DNA of 64,000 bases from Streptomyces tuirus. Its GTDB lineage: Bacteria; Actinomycetota; Actinomycetes; Streptomycetales; Streptomycetaceae. The stretch is from positions 2,732,501-2,796,500 of the forward strand of contig JAGTPG010000002.1 in the NCBI GenBank assembly GCA_018195615.1. The letters are read 5' to 3'. Below, piece after piece: positions 28,876-39,500 of the stretch. The translations under genes were made by a program, and so were the position numbers. The notes under the pieces are model-generated. The model saw only the letters and a list, made by a program, of their open reading frames with translations. It did not search any database and was not told the origin of the DNA. The number at the start of each line of letters is the position of its first letter. The first letter of the stretch is position 1.

Positions 28876-29988
28876 CTACGGGAGTGGGCGCGCCGTGGGC
28901 ACGGGGAGCGAGGCGGACGGTGTGGCGGGAGCTTCCGGGGCCTCTGGAGATTCCGGGACCGCCGGGGGCGCCGGGAGCTCCGGGTCCGACGGCACGGCGG
29001 AGGGCTCCACCGGCAGATCGGGGACGTCGGGCAGCTTCGGGGCGCCGGGCACGTCCGGGACGTCCGGGACCGCCGGCGCGGACAGCACCGGCAGCGGCGA
29101 CACCGGGACCTCCGGAACGTCCGGTACCTCCGGCAGCGACGGCACGGACAGCGGAAGGAGCGATGCGCCGGCGGGAGACTCGGCCGCTGTGCGCTCAGCT
29201 GCCGCAGCCGTGGGTTCGTCCCCCCGAGGCGTACGCGCCCCGCCACCGCCGCCCGGCCGCAACGTCTCCGCGCCCGGCGAGGCGACCGCGCTCCGAGGAG
29301 CCGCACCGCCCCCGCCGCCGCTGTCGTCGAGGGCGTACGGCAGCACGAACCCGGCCACCGCCAGGGACGCCGCCGTCGAGGCGACCGCCACGGCCTGCAC
29401 CCTGCCGCCGCCGCGCGGCCGTCCCCACCCGATCAGGAACAACGCGACCCCGAACGTCGCCGCCAGCGACTGCCGCAGCGTCCGCCGGGCCCTGGCCAGC
29501 AGCGACTCGACGGTCCGGTAGCTCAGGCCCATCCGGACGGCGACCTGGCCGACGTCCAGGTCCTCGGACTTCAGCCGCAGCGCCTCGGCCTGCCGCGCGG
29601 GCAGCTCACCACTGCGCACCGCCAGCCACTTCGCCTCGGCCCGGTCGCACACCGCCTCCTCGACGGGCACGGGACCGGGGGCGATGAGGGTCGGGCTGGT
29701 ACGCACCTGGGCCTCGCGGTGCACCTGCCGGTAGCGGTCGACGCACAGCCGCATCGTCACCGTCGTCAGCCAGGCCGCGAGCCGCTCCTCGTCCAGATCG
29801 GGCCGCTCGGCGGCGCGCAGCATCGCCTCGTGCACCGCGTCCTCGGCGTCCTCCGGGCTCATCGACCTGCGCCGGGCCACCTTGAGCAAGTGCTCGCGGT
29901 GGCTCCACATGTGCCGCCACCGCTCATCGGCCGCGTGCGCCTCCGCAGGTGTCTCTGCGGGCATGTCCGCAGGCATGTCCGTCGCCAT
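28876..29988 (-). CDS. ECF-type sigma factor with membrane helix and Pro-rich exposed tail
   Basis: This protein of about 370 residues has sigma-70 region 2 at residues ~20-95 (SPEDAEDAVHEAMLRAAE, LAAWLTTVTMRLCVDRYR) and region 4 (RQAEALRLKSEDLDVGQVAV, then MGLSYRTVESLLARARRTL). After the sigma part come hydrophobic stretches (FGVALFLIGWG and VASTAASLAVAGFVLPYAL) and about 150 residues rich in Pro, Val, Glu and Asp (LPEVPDVPEVPVSPLP). It would therefore be membrane-tethered with the tail outside, an arrangement known for some actinobacterial sigma factors. The ATG at 29988 is chosen over GTG at 30012 because AAGGGG precedes it. It is upstream of the mce operon on the same strand. Confidence 0.82.
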   Translation of the reverse strand: MATDMPADMPAETPAEAHAADERWRHMWSHREHLLKVARRRSMSPEDAEDAVHEAMLRAAERPDLDEERLAAWLTTVTMRLCVDRYRQVHREAQVRTSPTLIAPGPVPVEEAVCDRAEAKWLAVRSGELPARQAEALRLKSEDLDVGQVAVRMGLSYRTVESLLARARRTLRQSLAATFGVALFLIGWGRPRGGGRVQAVAVASTAASLAVAGFVLPYALDDSGGGGGAAPRSAVASPGAETLRPGGGGGARTPRGDEPTAAAAERTAAESPAGASLLPLSVPSLPEVPDVPEVPVSPLPVLSAPAVPDVPDVPGAPKLPDVPDLPVEPSAVPSDPELPAPPAVPESPEAPEAPATPSASLPVPTARPLP

Positions 29989-30042
29989 GAGGGCCCCTTC
30001 GCGCTCACCCACCGGTCTCGTGCTGTCCGGCGGGGGGCGACA

Positions 30043-31122
30043 TTACCGCCGAGTATCGGCGGTTGTGGAGGGGGTGGCGGTCATCGAGTCCGCGCTGTTA
30101 CTGGTGAGTGGGGCGCCGCTGGACAGCAGGTCGTCGTCGGGGAGCTCGATGTCCGGGGAGGGGACGGGGAGTTGCGGGTCGTTCGGGGTCCTCTCGGGTT
30201 CGGTGGCCGGACGGGACCGGGTGGGGGCCGGTGAGGCGAGGGGCGACGGCGTGCGGGACGGGCCGGCGCTCGGACGGGCGGAGGGGCGCGTCGACGAGAC
30301 CTCCTTCGGCTCGGCGGATGACGACGCCGGCTCGGGCCGGCCGGCGGAGGCGGCGGCGGAGGGGTCCGGCACCACCCGGTGCCCTTGCAGGAAGTACGCG
30401 TACCAGGCCCTGACGGTGCGCAGATAGGCCGCGGAGCGGTTGTAGCCGAGGATCGCGCGGTCCAGCTCTGCCGGGACGGACAGGTCCCGGCCGCCCGCAC
30501 ACTACCGTCCGGCGGCGAGGGCCGCGTCGAAGACGTTGTTCGGATCCGCACGCCCGTCGCCGTTGCCGTCCGCGCCCCAACGGGCCCAGGTCGACGGGAT
30601 GAACTGCATCGGCCCGACCGCCCGGTCGTACGCCGTGTCCCCGTCGTGGGCGCCGCCGTCGGTGTCCCGGATCAGCGCGAAGGCCACGCCGTCCAGCCGC
30701 GGCCCGAGGATCGGCGCCACGGTCGTACCGTCCGACGTCACCCTGCCGCCCCGCGCCTGTCCCGACTCCACCTGCCCGATCGCCGCCAGCAGCTGCCAGC
30801 GCAGCCGGCAGCCGGGCGCCTCGTGCGCGAGCCGCTCCTCGGCCCGCCGATAGGCGCCGAACACACTCACCGGCAGCGCGCCGCCCACCTCGGCCGCCGC
30901 CGCCCTGCTACCCGCGCGCTGCCCGGTCCGCAGCGGCGGGAGCTCGGTGCGGTAAGGGGCGTCGCCGGAGACGCTCGGTCCGTCCTCGACGGGTACCTGA
31001 CCGCGCGCCGGTGCGGCTGCCCCCGCCGGGACCGCCCCCGGCGCCTGTGACGCGGTGAGCGCCGCCATCGCCACCACTGCGGCCGCCGTACCCCTGACGC
31101 GTCTGCCCCTGTGCCCTGGCAC
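30043..31122 (-). CDS. Secreted lytic transglycosylase (in-frame TAG at 30502)
   Basis: This is a peptidoglycan lytic transglycosylase of the SLT-like fold. The start is GTG at 31122, with a signal peptide (TAAAVVAMAALTASQAPGA) cut after an Ala motif. The catalytic Glu is in AAIGQVESGQARGG, and the family block is AVGPMQFIPSTWARWGADGN, then PNNVFDAALAAGR. A TAG follows at 30502-30504 and the same frame then continues with CAGGRDLSVPAELDRAILGYN, the normal end of the domain. A 3-base loss from TACCTG, or a C-to-G change, would produce this stop. The remaining 110 residues are a Ser/Pro/Thr-rich, probably cell-wall-spanning tail. It sits just upstream of the sigma-factor gene on the same strand. 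Confidence 0.78.
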
Positions 31123-31236
31123 GTCCTGATCCCCTCCCTGTGAGCGTCCTGTCGTCTGCTCTACGGGGGAGGGCTGTGGGTCCGTCGCGGTGGTTTGCGG
31201 GAATAGCGGGGCTTCGCGGCCGGGGTGGCACTCTTG

Positions 31237-33513
31237 TCACCGGGATGGAAGCAACGGCGCCAGGAAGCGGCTCGGCTCACCGTGCCAGGTGATGGCGAGC
31301 GCGTCACGGGCGCGGGTCGCCGCGACGAAGAGCAGCGAGCGTGCCCGGTGCAGTTCTCGCTGGTGGCGGCTCGGGTCAGTGTGTTCCCAGGCGTCCACCG
31401 AGGCCCGGGGGACGAGCCCCTCGGCCACCCCGGCGATGATCAGGCAGCGGTACTCCAGTCCTTTGAAGCGGTACATGGTGCCGATGTGGACGCCCTGGTC
31501 GCTCCGCGGCCCGTCCTGTGTGATCTCCGTCGGAGTGATGCCGCGTCGGACGAGTCGGTCGGCGAGCTGGGTGACCATGTCGTTGGTCGGGACACAGATG
31601 GCCGTGGACTCACGGGGCACGTCGTACCACGCCCGCAACTGCTCCACGACGAGGTCCATCTCCTCGTCCCAGCTCCGCGCGCCGCGCAGCGACGGGGCCA
31701 GGCCGTGGAGGACCGAGCGGTACCCGGCGAGAGTGTCGGCGCCGCCGTCGAGGTCGTCGTAGTCGGCGTCGCCCAGTACGCGGATCGCGTCGCGGAGGAT
31801 CTCCCGGGTCGTGCGGTAGCTGAGTGTCAGCCGTGAGGACCGGCCGCGGATGTGGACTCCCAGGCTGCCGAGAGTGACCTGGTTGTCGTAGATCCGCTGG
31901 TGCGTGTCGCCGACGAGGAAGAGGTCGTCGGGCTCGGACGGCACCATGGCGCGCAGCATCTTCCAGTGGGCGGCGCTGAGGTCCTGTGCCTCGTCGACCA
32001 CGATGTGCCGGTACCGGTAGCGCAGCCACGCACCGGAGCCGGCCTCGATGTGGAGGTTGTCCCGGCCTCCCCTTTCCTCGCGTTCCTCCGCCCGTTTGTC
32101 GATCCTGGCCTTGCGGGCCATTTCCAGCCGCGCGGCCCGCTCCGCGACCTGGCGGTGGGTCTCCAGCCCCTTGGTCTCGAGGCGCTGGGTGAAGCGTTCG
32201 GCGAGCTGCCAGATACCGGCGCGCTCGGCGCGGGTGACGCTGCGTCCTCGTCCGGCGCGCCGGACGGTGAAGTAGTCCGTTCGGGAGGCCACGGCCTGGC
32301 CGAGGATGACCTGGTTCCACTCGTCGCTGAGGAACTCGGCGCTCCAGCGGGTCTCTCCCGCCTCCACCAGAAGCTCCCGCCACTCGCGGAGCGCCGCCGT
32401 GTCGTCGATCCGCCGCTTGGCGTTGCCCGGGTCGGCCTCGCTGACGACCCGGGTCGCGAGCTGGTCGACATGGGCGATGTCGACCCGGGCCAGCACATCG
32501 GGGCCACCGAGCGAGAGGAGACGGGCCCGCAGGTCCGCGGCGAGGTTCCTGTTGAACGTGGTGAGCAGGACGGGCTTGTTACGACCGGGAGGAAGCTTTC
32601 GCACCAGATGGCACACCCGGTGGAGGGCGACGATCGTCTTGCCCGTCCCCGGCCCGCCGCCGACCCGGGCCGGGCCGGAGTAGCGCCGGTGGACCAGCTT
32701 CTCCTGGGTGGGGTGGAGGAAGATCTTCCATCGCCCGAAGTCGCCTTCCTCCAGGATGCTCTGGAGGGATTCGTCGTCGGTGATCACCACGGTCTGGGAG
32801 CGGTCGACGGCCGCCTGCCAGTCGTCGGTGTCGAGGTTCGTGTCCGGCTCGGTCACGGCGACGGGCGCGGTGACCAGTTCCATGACCACGTCGTACGGGA
32901 CGCCGTCGCGCAGTTGGAGGAGCACTTCTCCGGTGTGGCGGGGCGCGTACTCGGCGAGGCCGAGCAGTTCGTCGTCCGTGGTGAGTTTCCGGACGACCGG
33001 GATGAGGGGTGCGGCGACGCCGAGGTCCGCGAGCTGCTCGTCGGTGTACGCGGCGAAGAGGGGCTCCTCCAGCGGCTTCGGCCGGGCCGGTTCCGGTGCG
33101 GGAGCAGGGGCGGGAGCGGCGGACGGCGTGAGTTCACGGCGCAGCAGGCTCTCCTCGACGACCTGGAGGTCGACGTACTCGATGGCGCCGGTGACGTGGT
33201 TGATGCCGTAGTTGAGCCGGTCCAGGTTCTTGTGGACGTGGCTGCGGTGCTTGACCGAGACGAGGAGCCAGTCGTCACCGCCGAGGCGGATCATCAGCGC
33301 CCGCCACTCGCGGTTGACTCGTGCCGACCAGAGCCGGTCGTGGCCTTCCAGTTGTTTGAGGTCGAACCCGCCGGCGTCCGGGTTGCGGCGGAAGTCGTGC
33401 TGGAACTTGTAGAACGCCCCGAGGACCGCACGGTCCAGCTTGACGATTTCCTTGTCGGCCTTGTCGAGCAGGCGCAGGGTCACGCCCGTCCTCGGCGTGC
33501 CGGTGACCGTCAT
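31237..33513 (-). CDS. RelE/ParE-like domain fused to UvrD-type superfamily 1 helicase
   Basis: This is an intact 758-residue protein. Residues ~8-110 look like a RelE/ParE toxin fold (FQHDFRRNPDAGGFDLKQL, LWSARVNREWRALMI, VSVKHRSHVHKNLD). A Pro/Ala linker and a middle domain follow, then an SF1 helicase: Walker A GGGPGTGKTIVALHRV, Walker B VVDEAQDLSAAHW, motif III LVGDTHQRIY, and C-terminal motifs YRFKGLEYRCLIIAG and VAATRARDALAITW. The start overlaps the stop of the giant helicase as ATGA, so the two are co-translated. The role is probably nucleic-acid processing in the defence island; whether the RelE-like part cleaves RNA is unknown. Confidence 0.85.
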   Translation of the reverse strand: MTVTGTPRTGVTLRLLDKADKEIVKLDRAVLGAFYKFQHDFRRNPDAGGFDLKQLEGHDRLWSARVNREWRALMIRLGGDDWLLVSVKHRSHVHKNLDRLNYGINHVTGAIEYVDLQVVEESLLRRELTPSAAPAPAPAPEPARPKPLEEPLFAAYTDEQLADLGVAAPLIPVVRKLTTDDELLGLAEYAPRHTGEVLLQLRDGVPYDVVMELVTAPVAVTEPDTNLDTDDWQAAVDRSQTVVITDDESLQSILEEGDFGRWKIFLHPTQEKLVHRRYSGPARVGGGPGTGKTIVALHRVCHLVRKLPPGRNKPVLLTTFNRNLAADLRARLLSLGGPDVLARVDIAHVDQLATRVVSEADPGNAKRRIDDTAALREWRELLVEAGETRWSAEFLSDEWNQVILGQAVASRTDYFTVRRAGRGRSVTRAERAGIWQLAERFTQRLETKGLETHRQVAERAARLEMARKARIDKRAEEREERGGRDNLHIEAGSGAWLRYRYRHIVVDEAQDLSAAHWKMLRAMVPSEPDDLFLVGDTHQRIYDNQVTLGSLGVHIRGRSSRLTLSYRTTREILRDAIRVLGDADYDDLDGGADTLAGYRSVLHGLAPSLRGARSWDEEMDLVVEQLRAWYDVPRESTAICVPTNDMVTQLADRLVRRGITPTEITQDGPRSDQGVHIGTMYRFKGLEYRCLIIAGVAEGLVPRASVDAWEHTDPSRHQRELHRARSLLFVAATRARDALAITWHGEPSRFLAPLLPSR

Positions 33514-36500
33514 CGCTCGTTCTCCTCGTGGTCGTTCGTCGCCCTGTCAGCGTCGCCGCTCACCAGCGCGGCGAGTTCGTCGGCGTCCCAGTCCGTCGCG
33601 GTGCGGACCTGCCAGCCGGCCTCCCGGTAGGCCCGGTCTCGTTGTTCGGCGTCGATGTCCCCTTCACCGCCCGGGCCCGCACGGTGCGCGAGGACGACGC
33701 CGACGCGCTGGGCGGGCCAGGCGAGTTCCGCGGGCCAGGCGCCCGCTCCCAGCTCGTAGCCGGCCTCCGGTGCGGGCAGGCCTCGGTCGGCGAGGGTCCG
33801 AGCGAGAGCGGGCAGGCCGGGATCGTCGATGAGGAGCTCGATGACCACGTCCCAGGCGGGATCGCGCACGGTCGCCGAAGCCTCCTCGGTGTCCGGCTGC
33901 TCCGCCGCCGCATCCCGTTCGTCCTCCGCCAGTTCGTGCGCCCGCCGCTGGGAGGCGAGCCATCCGACTCCGCCGGTGACCGCCAGTTCGGCCGCCTCGA
34001 ACCCGGGCAGCAGGCCGGTCGTGAGTTGGACCCCGTCCCCCTCCCCGGCGTCGAGGAACTGGAGCAGGTTGCTCCAGTAGAGCCATGCCTGCCAGCGCCT
34101 GCGGTGGGCGGCCTCGTCGGCCGCGACTCCGGCCGGGCTGTCGTCCAGTACGGTCAGCGCCGTCCAGACCGCTCCGGTCTGTCCCCTGCGCAGGTCGAGC
34201 GCGATGGTGAGCGGACATCCGTAAGCGTCCCGGGTCGCCATGACCTGGACGGCACCCCGCCCCTTGGCCAGCCGCCGCCCGTGCAGCGCCTCACCGATCC
34301 GGTGTCCGATCTCCTCGCCGTCGGCCAGGGCCCTGCTGGTCGCCGACACGGCGGCGAAGCCCGCGAGCGCGCTCTGGGTGCGGCGCCGCCACGCGTCGGG
34401 GTCGGGGTCGGTGAGGTAGCCGATCAGTGTCTCGACCGGATTGGCCCACACCAGGCGTGGCAGGTCACGGGTGTCCCCGGCGTGCATGCGCCGGTGGACG
34501 TCCATGGCCGTCTTCTGCGCGGTGTTCGGGTACGGCTTCCACACGGGGTCGGCCTGCGGCCTGGTCTGTCCCGTCCAGGCCTGCACGTCGTCCCAGGTGA
34601 GCTGGAAGACCTGCCAGCCCTCCGCGCGCAGCCGGGTGCGTTTCACCGCGTCCGTCTCGGCGGTGAGGTGCTCGGGGCTCGCGTGGTAGCGGTATCCGTC
34701 GAGGTATACGGCCACGCGACGGTCGTCGTCGGTGCTGCGGAACACCACGTCCGGCCGGGTGAAGCCGAGCGGGGTCTGGGTTTCCATCTGCCAGCCGCGG
34801 ACGGTTCCGTCGGGCGCGGTGAAGCGCAGGGTCGTGTCCCTGGTGCCGTCCGCGGTGAGCGCGGTGCGGACGCTGACCTCGTCCATCCGCTCGGCCCATT
34901 CCAGCAGCCCGCGGCGGAAGAGCGCCTCCAGTTCACTCTCCACCTGGTGCACCAGGGTGATGTCCCGGGTGGTGGCGACGGGTACGACGCTCCACCGGTC
35001 GGCGGTGCGGCCGAACAGATCGCCCAGCATGTCGAGGGCGTGCTCACGGGAGACGAGTGCGTACTCGTTGTCGGTGACGTGCCGAAGCAGGCAGCGGTGG
35101 CAGGCGGGGCGGCCCTGCCCGACGCACACGCAGGTCTCGATCACCTGGTGGGCGGCCTGCAGGACGCCCTTGAGGCCGTCCTGGCCGGCGAGGCGGTGCA
35201 GGTAGCCGGTGCCGCCGGGAAGCGTGTCGTACAGCACGAGGAAGTGGCGGCGGTGCGCGCTCTCGCCGCGTTCCTCGGGCATGGAGTCGGTGACGACCGC
35301 GAGGTGGTCGGGGTCGCCCCCGTAGCTGCGGGCGATGCCGGCCAGCAGCAGCGCCTTGAAGGACGCGAGCCGCTCCCGGGTGTGCGCGGTGACGGCGGGG
35401 ATGAGGATGCGCAGCGCGTCGGTGCGCAGTTCGTGCGCGAGCAGGATCCTCTCGCCACGTCGTGCGGTGTCGGCTCCGGCGCGCCGTCTGCGGCACCAGG
35501 GACGGTGGTACTTGCCGTACGCGGACGGGTCGCCGGCGTCGTGAGCGGCGGGCCCGCCGTCCGGGTCGGCGAAGCCGCACGCGTCGCAGACCCAGAAGGG
35601 GTTGAGGCGGACCTCCTGTCCGGCGAAGGCCGTGTCCGTCCCGCCGTCGACCCGGGTCGCTCCGACGTTGATGTGGCGGATGTGCGCCTCGCGGGTGAAC
35701 TCCCAGCCGAAGGTGGCGTGTTCGTGCTTCCACGCCTGTTCGACGTCGCCTGCGTCGATGTCCACGGCCGGGACGACGGTGTAGTGCCGCTCGTCCCGCT
35801 CGTCCCTGTCGTCGCGTACTCGCACGTCGTCACGTTCGTCCCGGGAGGTGACGCGGCGCGGCACGAGGACCTTGTGCAGGCAGCCGACGTCTCCGATGGC
35901 CGCGGACCGGCAGCGGGGGCAGGGCGAGGCGTCCTGTTCGGCACGGTGGGTGCGGACGTGTCCGCAGTCGGGGCAGACGCGCCACCAGAGCCAGGCCGGG
36001 CGGTCGGGGCTGCCGATGTCCAGTCCGGTGACCCGGTGCTTGTAGCCCTGTGCGTAGTAGTGGTTGCCGGGGGCGAATTCGGAGAGCGCGAAGCGCGCGG
36101 GACGGCTGTGGCGGAGAGTCTTGCTGCGCTTCTCGCCAGAGCCGTCGGTGGTCTTCTCGGTCCAGGTGAGGGTGGCCTCCAGCTCGGTGGCCGAGTCGAT
36201 CAGGCTGTAGTTCGGCAGCAGGCCTAGATCGACGAGGGCGCCGTGCGCGGTGGTGCGGCTGATCTCGCGGGAGACGCGTGCCACGTCCCGGCGTTCGGCA
36301 CGCAGTTCGCGCCCCTGCCGTTCGTGGTCGGGGTCGCCGGCGACGAGCAGTCCGTGGGCCCGGTCGATGGCCTCGGTCCGGCGCTGCAGGTCGGCGCGAC
36401 GGTCCTCCCAGCGCCGGCACGCGGCTCGCAGGGCGCCTGCCAGTCCCTCCTCGCCGGGATCGGTCGCGTAGGTGACGAGGGCGGCGCGGGCCTGCGGGCT

Positions 36501-39500
36501 GACGCCGGTGCCGCGGCTCTCGTCGTACGGGGGAACAAGTCCAGGAAGCGCTGTACGAGCCTCCCGCCGTCGGCGAGCGCGGCCTCGGCGAACTCGGCCT
36601 GCCAGGCCGAGAGCCCGAACAGTTCGGTGGCGCGCCCGGGAAGCGGCCGCAGGGGTGTCCCGTCGGGGGCGGTCAGCCGTCCGGCGCCCGCGAGGTCGAG
36701 GAGGTGGGCCAGGTACTGGCGGCGCAGGATCTCGGCCGCGGACAGGTAGCAGCCGGGCGGCAGGACGTCCCCGGCGATCATCAGCCGGGGCTCTTCGAGG
36801 TAGTAGCGGTCGCGCGGGCCGCGGTCGACCATGGTGAGCAGGTAGGCGTTGCCGGTGGAGCGGCCCGCCCGGCCGACGCGCTGGATGTAGTTGGCCGGTC
36901 CCTTCGGCAGTGAGGCGAGGACCACGGCCGACAGGTCGCCGATGTCGATGCCGAGTTCGAGGGTGGGGGTGCAGGACAGTACCTGCGGGTTGGCGTAGTG
37001 GACGTCGGTGCCCTCGCGGAAGGCTCTCTCGACCGCTTCGCGCTTGGCGCGGCTGAGGGTGCCGGTGTGCTCGGCGGTGTTGATGGTGAAGACCCCGGCG
37101 TCGCGGTACATGCGCCGGTAGAAGTCGTCGGTGAAGTCCCGTTGCCGCAGGCCGCTGTCCAGGTCACGGCCGGTGCCGAGGGTCCCCCGCAGCGGTAGCG
37201 GGGGCACGGCTGTCCGTGCCACTGGTCGGCGAGGTCGGGGTGGATGGTCTGTTCCCAGAAGCAGCGCGGGCAGTGCGCGGTGGCGTCGGGCAGTACGTCG
37301 TCGGCGAGTCGGCGGACCTGGATGTGGCCGGGCTGGAGTCCGTAGACGCGGGTGGCGCCGTCGAGCGCGGTGCGTACGGAGAGGATCCCGGCGTCGGCGA
37401 GCGCGGGCAGCAGCCGGGCGAGGAAACCGGCGGCGGCCTCCCGGCGCAGGCCGAGGGCGCGCACGGCCCAGTCCTGGTACCAGCCGAGCCGGCCGGTGAG
37501 CACGTCGAAGTCCTCGCTGCCCTGCTTGGGTGAGCCGAGCAGGAAGGCGGGCGCGGAGACGCCGCGGGGGAAGGCGGGCATGCCGGGTTCGCGTCCGCCC
37601 CAGATCGCCCACCGGCGCACTCCGGCCTGGTCGAGCCAGGGGTCCAGCCAGGCGTGCCGGACGGCGCCCCGGATGCGCAGCCGTTCGAGCAGGCCCCGGA
37701 CGAAACCGAGGTACTGGTCGGGGCCGGGCGCCGATCCGTCGGGGAGTGCGATTTCTCCCGGTGTGGTGAGGAGGATGTCGTGGACGAGGTCCGCCACGGC
37801 GTCGGGGTCCGTCAGCGGCACGTCGGCGGCGACGGTGCGGGTGAGTTCGAGGGTGCGGCCCTGCCGGGACCGCAGGCCGAACTCCATGACGGTGGCGAAC
37901 GCCAGGCGTTGCGCGATCAGTTCCCAGGTGGGCCGAGAGCCGCGGCTGCGGCCGGAGAGCAGGGTGTCCACACCGCGGATCAGGTGCAGGTCCGGCGGGA
38001 TGACGGCGGCCTGCACCGCCTTGCTGTCGACGACGTCCGCGATCAGGTCGGCGGCCAGGTCGTTCAGGGTGGTGGGCTCGTCCTCGTCGATGCGGCTGGC
38101 GAGGAGCGCGCGCAGCGAGAACGTGTACGAGCGGCTGGCGACGTATCCGGCGCGGTGGGCGGCGTCCTGGACGGAGTCGTTGAAGAGGAGGGTCTTGTTC
38201 TCGCCCAGGTTCTTGTCCAGCTCACCGCCGGTGAAGAGCTGGGTGATGGCGGCGGCGGCGAGCGCGGCGAGGCCGGTACCGAGGTAGCGGATGGAGTTGA
38301 AGGTGCGGCAGGCGGGGCACTGGTCGCGTTCCGCCGCCCGGTCGCCGTCGAGGTCGACGTGGACGAACGCGGCGTTGTGCAGGGGCGCGGGTCGGCGTGG
38401 TCCCTCGCCGTCGGCCGGGCTGGTGAAGTCGGCTTCGGGCGAGAGGGGACGCAGCCGTCCGCCGCTGCCTTCCAGGACCATGACGGCGGGCCCGCCGCGC
38501 CGGTGTTCTGTCCCGGCTGCGAAGGCGGCTTCGTGCACTTCCTGCGGGGTCGCGGCGATCATGTTGCGCACCCGGCGCTTGTCGCGGCTGACGGAGGCGC
38601 GGCGGATCTTCGTGGCGGTCAGGTCGAGTTCGGCCGGGTCGACCTCCGGTGAGTACGCGGCCCAGCCCGAGCGCCCGCACTCGCGGCAGAACACGGCGGG
38701 CAGGAAGATCTCGGCGGGCGGCGGGGCGCTGTCGTCGGCCGGTACGGCGGCCTGCTCGGCGGCGTCCAGCGGTACGGCGGGGCCCTCTCCGTCGTACGGG
38801 GACGGCCGGGCGGCGGTGCTCTGTTCCTTGCGGGCCAGTGCGCCGCCGGAGGTCACCCGCTCGTCGTCCCAGCGGAACTCGGCGCGGGCCGCGCTGATGC
38901 CCCGCAGCACGCGGGACACCGAGCGCACCCAGTGGTGGACCTCGATGGACAGCAACGGCCGTCCGGGGTGCTCCGGGTCACGGGCGTACGACAGGAGGGC
39001 GACGTAGCGGGCGAGGGCCTGGGCGGCGATCCGTGGCCGCTGCTGCACGGCCATGCCCCAGTGGTAGGCGTAGCGGGGCAGCACCTCGGTGATCTCGGCG
39101 AGGGTCTTGGGGTGCCGTCGAGGATCTCGAGGACAGCGGCGGTGAGCCGGTGGCGGCGCAGCACAGCGCCGAGCTTCTCGGGGCTCGGTCCGCTCAGGCC
39201 GGTGAACGCGGCGACGAGGTCGTCCATGGCACCCCGGTCGCGGGTGGGGTCGCCGAGGTCGGCGACCTCCTGGGGCGAAGGGAACGGGAGGCTGAAGTCG
39301 CTCTCACCGGTGAAGTCCTTGGTGGAGCGCCGGTCCTCGCCGACGACCGAGTCGGGCGGGAACGGCACGCCGAAGACCTGCTCGGCGACCTCCAGCATGC
39401 CCGGTCCGCCGCCCGGCCGCCCGGTCCCGCCCCGCCCGTCCGTGCCGGGGCTGTTCGCGCCGAGGGTGGCCGACGTGGCGACGGGGCAGACCGGCCCCAG

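Noticed and set aside
31852..36227. Long plus-strand frames opposite the helicase genes
   Set aside because: They have no family motifs and mirror the codon bias of the helicases.
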